A program made the position numbers and the translations under genes. A DNA stretch of 64,000 nt, from contig JAIPDS010000001.1 in NCBI GenBank assembly GCA_021737565.1, forward strand, positions 1 through 64,000. Direction: 5' to 3'. The DNA comes from Desulfobacteraceae bacterium (lineage in GTDB: Bacteria > Desulfobacterota > Desulfobacteria > Desulfobacterales > Desulfosalsimonadaceae). Under the pieces are notes generated by a model. That model ran no database searches. It was given only the letters and a program-made list of their open reading frames with translations, and was not told where the DNA came from. Positions 19,266-29,771 of this stretch are shown one piece after another (the first letter of the stretch is position 1; each line of letters begins with the position of its first letter).

Positions 19266-20786
19266 TTATTGTGTTTTTGTTCCCAGGATTGTGGGAGTTA
19301 TAAAGATCATGAACTCTTCCATCTCTTCGCCCTTTTCGGTTCCCTTAAAAAGCCAGCCGAGGCCCGGAATGTCCTTTAAAACCGGCACTCCGCTTTGTCT
19401 GCCTGTTACAGTCTGTTTGGACAGGCCTGAGATAACTATGGTTTCGCCGTCTCTCACCACCAGGTCGGTCTCTGTCTCCCTTGCCCTTATAACAGGATTG
19501 CCGTCAACTGTCTGGGTGAAATCCACCTCGTCGTTTTTGACCTTGATCTGCATCCTCATGTGTTTTCCGTCTATGATATGGGGCACAACCTCCAGGCGCA
19601 GGACCGCGTCTTCGAATTCAACCTCGGGCCTTCCTTCTTCGTCCGTGGTTTCGTAAGGTATCCGTTCGCCGTGTTCTGTATAGGCCGTCTGGTTGTCCAT
19701 GGTGGTAATAGACGGGCTGGAAAGTATGTTTAACTCCCCGTCTTCCTGAAGCGCTTGGAGCTGGGCGTAAAGGACGTTTCCCGCCATGCGGCCGCCCACC
19801 AGGCCGAGCGAAAGCCCCTGCTCGGGGTCGATAAAAGATTCCGAAGGCTGGTCCGGCTCGCCGATGATTCCAAAATCGTCAAGAGAACCGCTCGATGTCA
19901 GATATCTTCCGCTCCAGCGCATGCCAAGCTCTTTTGCTGTTTCCTGGGTGGCCTCTACTATATTTGCCTCTATCAGAATCTGAGCCCTGGGCTTGTCCAG
20001 GCTGCGTATAACCTGCTGCATGCGGTTTAGGTTATATCTGCTTGCCTGGAGTACAAGCGAATTGGTTTCGGAGTCAACAGAGATGTCTCCGCGCTGATCT
20101 TCTCCCTGCCGGCTGAGAAATTTTTTGAGAATTTCGCTCAGCTTCTGCGCGTCCGCATAATTGATCTTAATAATCCTGCTGGCAAGGGGGCCTGCTCTTT
20201 TTGCTTCCTCCTTCATGTTGCTTGCCCTGTGCAGAAGTTCCGACATTTCCAGTTCCTGCTTTATATCATCCATGCTTTTTATGCGGATGATATCGCCCTG
20301 CCATTGCCAGACAAGACCCCTGGAGTCCAGGATGCCCTCGAAAGCATGGTTCCAGGGGATATTTTCAATATTTACGCTCATGGTGCCTTTGACTGTTTCG
20401 TTTACCAGGATGTTGACGCCGGCGGCTCTTGCCATGGCCCGGAGAACCGCATGCACCGGGGCATCCTTAAGATGCAGGGTTACCTTTTGATCGGGCAGCG
20501 GTTTTGCCGGGGCCTTTTCATGCTTGTCTTCAATATCTGCATTTTCTGCAAGGCCTTGGATTTCCGTCATCTCTCTTTCTTCGATCTGCGGGGAGTAGCC
20601 CCTGGATTCCTCGGCCTTTTCAAGCCATTGCCTGGCAATGTCCTTTTGTGCTTCCTTTTGCCTGTTTTCCGGCGAAGATGCGCAACCCTGCAGGCAAAAA
20701 GGCAAAACAGCGGCCGCAAAAGCAAGCACCAACAGGGGGCGTTTTATGCTTTTTAAAGGGAAATATCCGGATTGATCCTGGCGCAT
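19266..20786 (-). CDS. mshL: Secretin (MshL/PilQ-like)
   Basis: Signal peptide with Cys (LQGCASS), STN/secretin N domains, secretin core VPVLKDIPGLGWLFKGTEKGEEMEEFMIFITPTIL. Confidence 0.9.
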   Translation of the reverse strand: MRQDQSGYFPLKSIKRPLLVLAFAAAVLPFCLQGCASSPENRQKEAQKDIARQWLEKAEESRGYSPQIEEREMTEIQGLAENADIEDKHEKAPAKPLPDQKVTLHLKDAPVHAVLRAMARAAGVNILVNETVKGTMSVNIENIPWNHAFEGILDSRGLVWQWQGDIIRIKSMDDIKQELEMSELLHRASNMKEEAKRAGPLASRIIKINYADAQKLSEILKKFLSRQGEDQRGDISVDSETNSLVLQASRYNLNRMQQVIRSLDKPRAQILIEANIVEATQETAKELGMRWSGRYLTSSGSLDDFGIIGEPDQPSESFIDPEQGLSLGLVGGRMAGNVLYAQLQALQEDGELNILSSPSITTMDNQTAYTEHGERIPYETTDEEGRPEVEFEDAVLRLEVVPHIIDGKHMRMQIKVKNDEVDFTQTVDGNPVIRARETETDLVVRDGETIVISGLSKQTVTGRQSGVPVLKDIPGLGWLFKGTEKGEEMEEFMIFITPTILGTKTQ

Positions 20787-20834
20787 AAATGAAATTCTCC
20801 TGTTATTTTTCAGGTCTTATCCAGACCTGCAAAT

Positions 20835-21320
20835 TTACTTTTTATAGTGCACAATTATCTGCTCTCCTGTATCAGTGGATTTGAGCACCACCCTTTGTGC
20901 GGAAATTGACTGAACCACGGCCTCTCCCTGCTCGAGTCTTTCTCCTGCGCGGTATTCAATGCCGTTTATAATTGCCATTTTAATATTTCCCACTTCCAGG
21001 TACCCGGTGTATTTCAGTCCTTTTGCACCCTTGCTTCCGGTGCCGGCCGATTCAATGCGCACAGATTTTTCCGGCAGGCGGTAGAAAGGGTCGCTTTCCC
21101 ATTTTTGGGCTGCAAGCCGAAGAATATGTATCTGCGCGGGGGTAAGCTCGGCCTGCTTAATTTGCATGGAAATCTGTTTGGCTATTTCCCGGGCTGACCT
21201 GATATTTGCCTCCGGACTTTGCCGCTCGGTGCCATTGCCTTCAGGGCGAAGTACTTCAAAGGCGCCGTATAAAACGGCGATAATCATGAGTGTTATCAGT
21301 ATTTTTTCTCTTCCGGCCAT
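20835..21320 (-). CDS. MshK-like pilus biogenesis protein
   Basis: 161 aa, single N-terminal TM, beta-rich C-terminus (GYLEVGNIKMAIINGIEYRAGERLEQGEAVVQSISAQRVVLK); position after mshJ. Confidence 0.55.
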   Translation of the reverse strand: MAGREKILITLMIIAVLYGAFEVLRPEGNGTERQSPEANIRSAREIAKQISMQIKQAELTPAQIHILRLAAQKWESDPFYRLPEKSVRIESAGTGSKGAKGLKYTGYLEVGNIKMAIINGIEYRAGERLEQGEAVVQSISAQRVVLKSTDTGEQIIVHYKK

Positions 21321-21338
21321 GAATTGCCCTTTTCTTAT

Positions 21339-21881
21339 CTATTCAATTGCCAGCCAGAGCCGAAGCCGGTATTCAGGGTGTGAGCTTGTGCTTTTGGCCT
21401 CCAGAAGTTCAAGATTCTCGCACGCGGGTGAAGTCACCAGGCTGATAAGAAAATTTCTGAAATCCGTATAATTTCCCCGGAGCATGCCGTGCACGAGCAA
21501 TCTGTTTTCTTTTTCCTCCATGGATCCGGGCACCGGGGAAAAGGATGAATATTGCATGCCCGCTGATTCGGCCATGGCTGCAAGAATGCCTGCTGCATTG
21601 TCTATGTTCAGGTTCCGGTTTTTGGCAATAGGGCCGCTTTCTGTTATTGCCTCCGGCTTTTCGGCGTTTTCGGTTTTTTGCTTCAAGCTCTGGTATAAAG
21701 GCTGAAATATTTTCTGTTCCTCGATCCCGGTTTCGAGACGCTGTGCCTGCTGCCTGGTTTTAGTGATTTGGTGCCCGGTTGGAAGAATACCGAATGCAAT
21801 CATTGCCCCCAGAATAACCGCACTAAACAGAATATAGGCTATGGCTCTCCGGTTCGCGCTTATTTCAATCCACCTGGTCAT
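21339..21881 (-). CDS. MshJ/PilO-like pilus biogenesis protein
   Basis: 180 aa, N-terminal TM and coiled coil, PilO-like C-terminus (LRGNYTDFRNFLISLVTSP). Confidence 0.6.
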   Translation of the reverse strand: MTRWIEISANRRAIAYILFSAVILGAMIAFGILPTGHQITKTRQQAQRLETGIEEQKIFQPLYQSLKQKTENAEKPEAITESGPIAKNRNLNIDNAAGILAAMAESAGMQYSSFSPVPGSMEEKENRLLVHGMLRGNYTDFRNFLISLVTSPACENLELLEAKSTSSHPEYRLRLWLAIE

Positions 21882-21882
21882 G

Positions 21883-23742
21883 TTATACCTGCAAAAGCTT
21901 TATATTTAAGGTGAACCTGTATACGTTTTCGCCCGAATCAAGGGTGTCTTCCCCGCTTTTTACAACAGACGGATTTTTGAAAACAGGCGAGCGCCGCAGT
22001 TGCAGAAGGTAACCCGTAAGCCGGGTTTCATACAGGGAAGGCTCGCTTCTGACAAAACCTTCCAGCGTCAATACGGAGGCTTTCTCCCGGCTTCGCCCTG
22101 AAGCGCGGTTTGCGTTTTCAAGGCGCACAGCAAGCAACTTAATGCTTTCGGGGGTGATTCTGCTTATTTCCTTTAAAGCGGCAACAGGGTAGAGGTTGCG
22201 GCTGTATCGGCTTAGTTCGTGGTTTTTTTCCCGGAATTTACCCGCCATTTCTGCCAGGTCTTCCTGGGTGAGCTGCGGGGTGAATTGTTCCAGGCGTTTT
22301 TCAAGCGCCGCTGTCTCGACCCTGGCCTGCTCCAGTTCATGCCTTGCGCTCCACCACCATATCCCTGTTGCTACAAACAGAAGCGCGCACATAACCGCCA
22401 CCAGGTTTGCGTTGCGCAGGGCCTGCTTTCCCCTGTCCCTGTCAAGGGCGGTATGCAGAAAATTTACCGTGTTTTGCGAGGACATGGCAAGCCCGGTGGT
22501 TGAAACAAGGCTGAGGCGCTGATGTCGGTCTGCAAGGAGGTCTTCGGAGCCGGCCGGAAGATCTTGCTCCGGGATGTCAATGATTACGGCCTCAAGCCCC
22601 ATCTGCTGGCTGAAAAAGTCAGAAAGCCCGGCAAGAGGCGAAATGCCGCCGCATATGTATATGCGTTCCGGGGCGGGGTTTTGCAGAACATTGACCGAAT
22701 GGTCAATGGTTCTTTCCAGTTGCCTGGCAAGTCTTTCCAGGGCCGGCTGTATCATGCCAAACAGTTTTTCATCTGAAAGCCCGGCGTGCCGCCTCAATAT
22801 TTCCGCCGCCTCCTGCCTGTCACGAGGGGGCGGTATTCCGGAAACATCTTCTGCCGACACCTGTTGGCTGTATTCCATTATCAGCGAATCAAGTATGCTG
22901 TCTCTGCCGGTTTTTATTACACGGTTAAAAAGTGCGGTGCCCCGGCCGCGGATTTCGATATAAGAGGAATCTTCTCCTATGTAGAGCGCGGCACAGGCTT
23001 GATCTCCCGGGTCTATCCATCTGTTTGCAAACAGGTTTTCAAAAACAAATCCGGGCAGGCTGATACCCTTGAGACTATAGCCGGCTTCTGAAAAGATTTT
23101 TTTATACAGGCTTATCTCGCCGGCCGAAGCGATTGACACACGGGCCGCGAGCTTCTGGATTCCCTTTTCGTTTACCTCGTCTGTTATGCGGTAATCAAAG
23201 TAGTATTCGCTCTCGTCAAAGGATTTCTCCTTTCTTGCAGACCAGTATACCGCGTTGGTAAGTCCACTTTTAACCTTGGGGACAAGCACGTTCCATGTTT
23301 CGCCTTTTGAAGGCGCAAGACAGACCCATATCTCGGCTTTGCCAGAAGGATCTGCATTGCGCAGCTGAGCTTTCAGAAAAGAAGGGAAATTCGGGTGAGT
23401 GATATCCACGCCTTCGGGCAGGGCTGTCCGGGATCCGCGGAAAAGGCGCCGTCCGTATTTGTCCCTGGTCTTAAATACAATATTTACGGAGTCCCGAAAG
23501 ATTTCAACGCCAATAATTCGGCGGGATTTGGCGGAGGGCAGCCTGTGCTTGATCTGTTCCCAGAAGCCCGGCTTGCGTGTACCTTCGGCAGGCGGGGTTT
23601 TTTCTCTGTCACTACTACTGCTGCGGATAACTTTAAGCAGTTTTTCCGTGGAAGAGATGTCTTTTTCAGTAGCCAATATGTAATTCCCCGCTGCAGGCCT
23701 GCATTGGATAAACAAAGGAAAATGCGGCACGCAGGCAAACAT
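21883..23742 (-). CDS. MshI-like fused PilM/PilN pilus biogenesis protein (start uncertain)
   Basis: PilM-like actin fold (GVEIFRDSVNIVF, IYICGGISPLAGLSDFFSQQMG) followed by a TM and PilN-like domain. Confidence 0.7.
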   Translation of the reverse strand: MFACVPHFPLFIQCRPAAGNYILATEKDISSTEKLLKVIRSSSSDREKTPPAEGTRKPGFWEQIKHRLPSAKSRRIIGVEIFRDSVNIVFKTRDKYGRRLFRGSRTALPEGVDITHPNFPSFLKAQLRNADPSGKAEIWVCLAPSKGETWNVLVPKVKSGLTNAVYWSARKEKSFDESEYYFDYRITDEVNEKGIQKLAARVSIASAGEISLYKKIFSEAGYSLKGISLPGFVFENLFANRWIDPGDQACAALYIGEDSSYIEIRGRGTALFNRVIKTGRDSILDSLIMEYSQQVSAEDVSGIPPPRDRQEAAEILRRHAGLSDEKLFGMIQPALERLARQLERTIDHSVNVLQNPAPERIYICGGISPLAGLSDFFSQQMGLEAVIIDIPEQDLPAGSEDLLADRHQRLSLVSTTGLAMSSQNTVNFLHTALDRDRGKQALRNANLVAVMCALLFVATGIWWWSARHELEQARVETAALEKRLEQFTPQLTQEDLAEMAGKFREKNHELSRYSRNLYPVAALKEISRITPESIKLLAVRLENANRASGRSREKASVLTLEGFVRSEPSLYETRLTGYLLQLRRSPVFKNPSVVKSGEDTLDSGENVYRFTLNIKLLQV

Positions 23743-23854
23743 GGTCGCTTAAATTACAGACAGAAACAGATCCCCCCCCTCGCGAAAACACAAAAAATCC
23801 ATATTATTGTGATAATTATGATATTCAGGCTTAATATGTCAACATTTTTGTGCA

Positions 23855-25474
23855 TTAGCGGCAAAGCACGGTGTCTTTTTCCCAGCGCAGATCGTTTTTG
23901 TATGGATAGGCAATGTTGTAGTGAAGCCCACGGCTTTCCTTGCGGTGCCTTGCGCACCGGATTATCAGTTCGGCCACTACTGCGATGTTTCGAAGCTCTA
24001 TAAGATCAGGGGTAACCCTGAAGTTCCAGTAGTATTCCTGGATTTCCTCGCCTATTATTTTGATTCTGCGTCTTGCCCTTTCAAGCCGTTTCTCAGAACG
24101 CACTATTCCCACGTAGTTCCACATAAGGCGCCTGATTTCGTTCCAGGTATGCGAAATCACTATTGCCTCGTCGCTGTCCATGGCTCCCAGGTCGTCCCAC
24201 ATGGGAATTTCGGTGTTTGTCTGGTTTTCGGCTTCAGAACCGCCTAATTCCTCGGCGGCTTTTATGGCTGCCTGGTTGGCGTATACCAAGGCTTCGAGAA
24301 GGGAGTTGCTTGCCAGGCGGTTTGCGCCGTGAAGTCCGGTGCAGGCGGTCTCACCTATGGCATAAAGCCGCTTGATATTGGTCCTGCCGAATATATCGGT
24401 TGCAACCCCGCCGCACATGTAATGGGCCGCAGGTACCACGGGCAAAGGTGCTGCGGTCATGTCAAAGCCGAATTCCAGGCATCTGGTATAAAGGTGAGGA
24501 AACCGGGATTTTATAAAATCAGGGTCCTTGTGTGATATGTCTAGAAAAACCGCATCATCGCCTCTTTTTTTCAGTTCCGAGTCAATGGCCCGGGCCACCA
24601 CGTCTCTGCACGCAAGTTCTTTTTGCGGGCTATAGTCGGCCATAAACGCACGGCCGTCCGAATTTCTCAGGATTCCTCCCTCGCCGCGCACGGTTTCCGA
24701 GATCAGGAAATTTTTCGCCTCTGGATGATAAAGACAGGTGGGGTGAAACTGCACGAATTCAAGATTTGCCACCACAGCCCCGGCCCTGTATGCCATGGCT
24801 ATGCCGTCGCCGGTTGCAACGTCCGGGTTGCTGGTATAGGCGTAAACTTTTCCCGCCCCCCCGGTTGCAAGAATCACAAAAGATGCAATAAAGGTATGTA
24901 TTTCACCGCTGCGTTTTTCCAGCACGTAAGCGCCGTAGCAGCAGTCCTCGTGGGTTGTGATAACAAGGCCGCGTTTTAGGCGCGTGGATCGGGTTATCAA
25001 ATCTATGGCCGCATGGTTTTCAAATATTGAAATGTTGCCGCAGGCGCGCACCTGTTCCGCCACGGTTTCTTCCACCTCGCGGCCTGTCAGGTCATGGGCG
25101 TGAACTATGCGGTTAAAGGAGTGCCCTCCTTCCCGGCACAGATCCAGTTCCGGCATTCCCTGCGAGTTTCGGTTGAAATTAACCCCCAGTTCAAGCAGTT
25201 CGTTTATCCGCTGCGGGGCCGACCTGACAACCATTTCCACCACATTTTTATTGCAAAGCCCGTCGCCCGAGGCAAGGGTGTCGCCAATATGGGATTCAAA
25301 GGTGTCTTCCGGGTCGAATACCGCGGCTATGCCTCCCTGGGCATGGACTGTGTTGCTCTCTGTGAGGCCTCGTTTGGTGACCACGGCGACAGTGCCGTGG
25401 CGCGATGCTTTCAGCGCGAACATCAGCCCGGCAATACCGCTTCCTATGACCAGAAAATCGAATCTGTGTTCCAT
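23855..25474 (-). CDS. nadB: L-aspartate oxidase
   Basis: [24 protein letters not shown]..., [49 protein letters not shown]-type motif. Confidence 0.95.
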   Translation of the reverse strand: [539 protein letters not shown]

Positions 25475-25496
25475 GCCTGTTTTGCCGGGATGCGGG

Positions 25497-26159
25497 TTAA
25501 AGCAGTGAGGATCGTTTTTTTCTTGAACCCGAGGTGCGGCCGAGGATGATTCCAAGGAGCAGAACCCCGGCGCCTGCAAGAAACCACTTAAGCCCGGAGG
25601 TCAGAAACGCATCGTTTAACTGCTGCTCTAAGGTTTTTACCCGCTGTTCTTTTCCCTCAAGGTTTTTTGTAAGCTCCTCGTGTTTTTCCTTGAGCTCCAG
25701 GAAATTTTTTGAATCCTGTTTAAGTTCGTTGTATTCTTTTCTGGCGTTTTCAAGCTTGTTCTTTGTTTCTTCCAGATTTTGGCCAAGCTCCTGGGTGCGC
25801 CGGATCAGCCGTTGGTTTTCCTCTTCAAGGGCTTTTACCTTTTTGCGAAGGGGGGTGATTTCTTCCCGTAGGTCCTTTACAGCCAGGCTGTCGGGCTTCT
25901 GATCGGATATAAATTTTGAAAACACCCATCCAATGGTCCCGTCCGGAAGCCTGACCTGAGTCCACCTTTCTTCTGTATCCAGGACCTCGAGCTGTTGCCC
26001 GGATTTCAGCATGCGATTAACCCTGTAGTCCAGGCCGGGGCCCGCTCTTAGGGTTATTTCGTTTAAATCTGTTACATAGTTGGTTTCGGCCGCTGCAAAA
26101 GCAGCCGTAAGCAAACACAGCACTATTGAGAGGGCAGAAAGTATGGCGGTTTTTTTCAT
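25497..26159 (-). CDS. SH3-domain protein with coiled coil and C-terminal TM (TIGR04211/YgiM-like)
   Basis: Signal peptide, YVTDLNEITLRAGPGLDYRVNRMLKSGQQLEVL, GTIGWVFSKF, coiled coil, C-terminal TM. Confidence 0.85.
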   Translation of the reverse strand: MKKTAILSALSIVLCLLTAAFAAAETNYVTDLNEITLRAGPGLDYRVNRMLKSGQQLEVLDTEERWTQVRLPDGTIGWVFSKFISDQKPDSLAVKDLREEITPLRKKVKALEEENQRLIRRTQELGQNLEETKNKLENARKEYNELKQDSKNFLELKEKHEELTKNLEGKEQRVKTLEQQLNDAFLTSGLKWFLAGAGVLLLGIILGRTSGSRKKRSSLL

Positions 26160-26293
26160 TGTCTCGTCCGTTTCGCGGAAACAGGTTTGAAAATTGTTTC
26201 CTTGTGTTTTGGGTTAGACTCCATAATGAAAATTGTCCCGATATTGATTTTATAGGAAATTTAAAGCAAGCATGCAAGCCAAAATACGTTTTT

Positions 26294-27061
26294 TCAGCCA
26301 TCGTCGACGGCTACGGCAAATGCATTTGCATGCCCGGTTTCAACAAGCCTGGTTTCGGTCTTTCTCGCGCTTTTAAGGCAGGAAAATCGTCCCACCCTGA
26401 CTCTGTAAAGGATCTGGGAACCTTTTCTGACAGGTGTGAGAGCCACGTGCTCGTATTGTTTCAGCAGTTTATCCCTTAAGTTTTCCGCAGATGCCCGGTT
26501 GGCAAAGGCTCCTACCTGGACAGTGAAACTGCCTGTTGAAAAATCAACCTCTTTGTCCACGCCGCCGGCTTTTGCCTGGCCTTTTTCCATGGCGATTACT
26601 TCCACCCTGGCGATTCCCGGACCGATCATTTCTATTTCTTTGGCGGCCCGGTAGGAAAGATCAATAACTCTGCCACGGACGAACGGGCCCCTGTCGTTTA
26701 TCCGCACCACGGTCTCTTCTCCGTTGTCACGGTTTCGGACCAGCACGTATGTGCCCAGGGGAAGTATCTTATGGGCCGCGGTTTTTGCATACATGTTATA
26801 GACCTCTCCGCTTGCTGTTATGCGGCCGTGAAACGGGGCTCCATACCAGGAAGCAAGGCCCGACTCCCTGAATCCGTCCGAATTTGTTATAGGGTGGTAC
26901 CATTGCCCGTTGATCCGGTAGCTTTTGCTGCCACGCGGCATTTTTCCCGCCGGGACATCTTTTACCGGCGGGGCGGTGCGGCATCCTGAAAATACAAGCA
27001 GGGCCGCGATTAATAATATAACCGCCCCACGGGCGAAAGTGCTGATTCCTTGTTTTTGCAT
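26294..27061 (-). CDS. rlpA: RlpA-like septal lytic transglycosylase (DPBB + SPOR)
   Basis: GLASWYGAPFHGRITASGEVYNMYAKTAAHKILPLGTYVLVRN...RGPFVRGRVIDLSYRAAKEI plus SPOR repeats. Confidence 0.92.
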   Translation of the reverse strand: MQKQGISTFARGAVILLIAALLVFSGCRTAPPVKDVPAGKMPRGSKSYRINGQWYHPITNSDGFRESGLASWYGAPFHGRITASGEVYNMYAKTAAHKILPLGTYVLVRNRDNGEETVVRINDRGPFVRGRVIDLSYRAAKEIEMIGPGIARVEVIAMEKGQAKAGGVDKEVDFSTGSFTVQVGAFANRASAENLRDKLLKQYEHVALTPVRKGSQILYRVRVGRFSCLKSARKTETRLVETGHANAFAVAVDDG

Positions 27062-27204
27062 CTCTATTTTCCCGGAGCTATGCGCAGCACCTGGCGCTTA
27101 TGTTTTCCGTGTCCACCGGAGCTTTCATCTACAGGGTTTTTTCAAAAATCAGACTTTTTACAAGTCCATCAAAATTAACACAGGGCTTTAAATTTGTAAA
27201 GATT

Positions 27205-28101
27205 TCAGGGGGCGGCGGCTACGGTTTCAGAAGATTCGCCCAGCATCCAGGCCGCTCCAATCCCGCCCATAAATGAATGCCTGGTTTCCACCAGCGGACT
27301 TTCCATGAAAGCCGCTTCTGCCAGATTGTCATAACGGGCAAACATTCCAAGCCACAATCTGCCGAATCGCCTGCTTGCAGAAACCTGCACGGAGGTTCCG
27401 CTGTAGCCTCCGTTAGCCCGCCAGGCCGGCCTGGCATCCGTGGCATAAGCGGGTTTTACCTCATAGTAGTAGGCATGGTATTTTTTATCCGCAAAAACAG
27501 GTCCCAGGGTCAGTCCGACATTCCATTGACCCAAAACATCTGAGGCATCCATTTTAACCTGCGGGTGCACCTTCCAGCCAGCATGCTCAATTGATGTAAA
27601 ATCCGTGGCAAAAGCGGCCCGGACCGGTAGGCGCAGGTGCAGGCTTATGCTTTTTCCTTCATAAAGCAGGTAATTAATGGAAGGGCCGAGTTCCCCGACA
27701 GCATCGAGATCCGGCATCCCCTCGCGCACATCCCCTTTGTCGCTTGTTGACGGAACGGCCCCGTCCGCGCTTAAATTCACTTCCGTCCGGGGGCTGTCAT
27801 ATATTAGCCCGCGTATGCCTTGCCGATCGATTTTAAGGAAATCGCCCCTATAGATAATATAAGGCAAGGGGGCGGGATAGAATTCCTGGTTTTGGGAACC
27901 CCTGTAAGCGGGCATGGTGACTACAGCAGCCCCTAGTCCGAATTCCCACAACGGTTGTTCCGCCTTCTCTGCGGTACGGCCCGGGGCGGCGCCTGAAAGC
28001 AGAAAAAGAATTATTGCAAAAAGCGGCAGCATCAGTGACTTTTTGCGCCCTTTTTTCTGCAGGCGCGTTATTTTTGATTTTTTTTCTTTTGTATAGCCCA
28101 A
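27205..28101 (-). CDS. MipA/OmpV family outer-membrane protein
   Basis: EFGLGAAVVTMPAYRGSQNQEFYPAPLPYIIYRGDFLKIDRQGIRG. Confidence 0.85.
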   Translation of the reverse strand: MGYTKEKKSKITRLQKKGRKKSLMLPLFAIILFLLSGAAPGRTAEKAEQPLWEFGLGAAVVTMPAYRGSQNQEFYPAPLPYIIYRGDFLKIDRQGIRGLIYDSPRTEVNLSADGAVPSTSDKGDVREGMPDLDAVGELGPSINYLLYEGKSISLHLRLPVRAAFATDFTSIEHAGWKVHPQVKMDASDVLGQWNVGLTLGPVFADKKYHAYYYEVKPAYATDARPAWRANGGYSGTSVQVSASRRFGRLWLGMFARYDNLAEAAFMESPLVETRHSFMGGIGAAWMLGESSETVAAAP

Positions 28102-28122
28102 AAAACGTGCCGTGACTTTCTG

Positions 28123-28416
28123 CTAAAGTTTTTCCCGTACTGATTCAACCTTGCCTTCAAGGCGATCCGAGCGCCCTTTGCGGTAATCGGCTTTCATGGT
28201 CAGATAGATGCGGTCGCTTTCTTTTTGAAGCTCCTTAAAGCATCTGTCCACCATGGCCATGACTTCATCCCAGTCTCCTGCAACGCATGTGCCCATGGGG
28301 TTTAGCTCATAGGGCAGCCCGCTGTCCTGGATCACTTTGACCGCTTTTGCAACATAACGGCTCACGCTTTCTCCCTTATCCAAGGGGAAAATTGAGATCT
28401 CCACGATTACGCTCAT
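28123..28416 (-). CDS. MTH1187 family thiamine-binding protein
   Basis: VEISIFPLDKGESVSRYVAKAVKVIQDSGLPYELNPMGTCVAGDWDEVMAMVDRCF. Confidence 0.88.
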   Translation of the reverse strand: MSVIVEISIFPLDKGESVSRYVAKAVKVIQDSGLPYELNPMGTCVAGDWDEVMAMVDRCFKELQKESDRIYLTMKADYRKGRSDRLEGKVESVREKL

Positions 28417-28529
28417 TTTAACGCCCTCCTGTGATATGGTTGTTAAGCATGGTTTTTTGCAACTGAAGATAATTTACATGCCAATTTTATTTTGTTAAAG
28501 ATTTTTATAAGCTTTTTGGGGGAGAAAAT

Positions 28530-29705
28530 ATGAATATTTTAAAGCTTGCTGCTGATCAGCGGCAGATGATGGTCAGGCTAAGACGGCAATTTCACATGTA
28601 TCCGGAAACCGGCTGGAATGAGCACGAGACATCCGCCGCGGTTCAGGCCGCCCTTGAGAGGCTGGATATACCTTTTACAACTGTTGCGCAGACCGGCGTT
28701 ATAGCGGTTATCGAAGGCGGGCAGCCGGGCGGAACCGTGGCTTTGAGGGCTGATATGGACGCCCTGCCACTGCAGGAAAAAAACGGGCATGATTATGTTT
28801 CCCGCAATCCGGGGGTGTGTCATGCCTGCGGCCATGACGCTCATATGGCGATGCTTCTGGGCGCGGCAGCCGTGCTGGTCGATATCAGGGATCAAATCAA
28901 GGGAAGGGTTAAGCTTGTTTTCCAGCCTGCCGAGGAAATATTCGGAGGCGCCGGGGCGATCATTGACGCAGGAGGAATAAACGGAACAGACGGGATCTTC
29001 GGGCTCCATATCATAGGGAACCTGCCTGCCGGGCAGGCGGCGGTCTCGCCGGGGCCGGTCATGGCTGCTGCCAATCATTTCACGGTTGACGTAACCGGCC
29101 GCAGCGGCCACGGCGGCCGGCCCCATGAAGGCGTGGATGCCCTGCTGGCGGGCTCCCCCATTATAATGAACCTTCAGTCCGTTGCCAGCCGGGAAATAAA
29201 CCCTCTTGATACCGTAGTCGTCAGTGTCGGGCGGCTGAGCGCGGGCACTGCTTACAATATTATAGCCGGCAGTGCATTACTTGAGGGTACCACCCGGTGT
29301 TTTTCAGAGCACGTAAATGAAGTCCTGCCGGGCAGAATGGAGCGGGTCATAAAAAACACCGCCCAGGCATACGGGGCCGGTGCCGACCTCGACTACACCC
29401 CCTCTGTTCCGCCTACCGTCAATGATTTATCCTGCACGAGGCTTGCCGAAAAAACGATTGACCAGGTATGCGGAAGTGGCAACCGGGGCCGGCAGCAGCC
29501 GGTAACAGGGGCGGAGGATTTTGCACTCTACCTCCGGCAGGTGCCCGGTGTTTTTGTGTTTCTGGGCGGCGGAAATAAAGAAAAAGGGCTTGTTTTCCCG
29601 CAGCATCACGAGTCCTTTGATATTGCCGAGGAAGCCCTGTCCGTTGGCGCGGCGCTGCATGCCCGGTACGCGGTGGATTTTTTAAACACATTTGAGAAAA
29701 AATGA
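28530..29705 (+). CDS. M20 family amidohydrolase/metallopeptidase
   Basis: RRQFHMYPETGWNEHETS, ADMDALPLQEKN, CHACGHDAHMAMLLGAA, FQPAEE. Confidence 0.93.
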   Translation: MNILKLAADQRQMMVRLRRQFHMYPETGWNEHETSAAVQAALERLDIPFTTVAQTGVIAVIEGGQPGGTVALRADMDALPLQEKNGHDYVSRNPGVCHACGHDAHMAMLLGAAAVLVDIRDQIKGRVKLVFQPAEEIFGGAGAIIDAGGINGTDGIFGLHIIGNLPAGQAAVSPGPVMAAANHFTVDVTGRSGHGGRPHEGVDALLAGSPIIMNLQSVASREINPLDTVVVSVGRLSAGTAYNIIAGSALLEGTTRCFSEHVNEVLPGRMERVIKNTAQAYGAGADLDYTPSVPPTVNDLSCTRLAEKTIDQVCGSGNRGRQQPVTGAEDFALYLRQVPGVFVFLGGGNKEKGLVFPQHHESFDIAEEALSVGAALHARYAVDFLNTFEKK

Positions 29706-29771
29706 CCAGGGGGTGCTTTGCAAAGCTCATTTATCAGGCCTTAAGGCACTGTGAAGGCGCAAAAACCAAAA

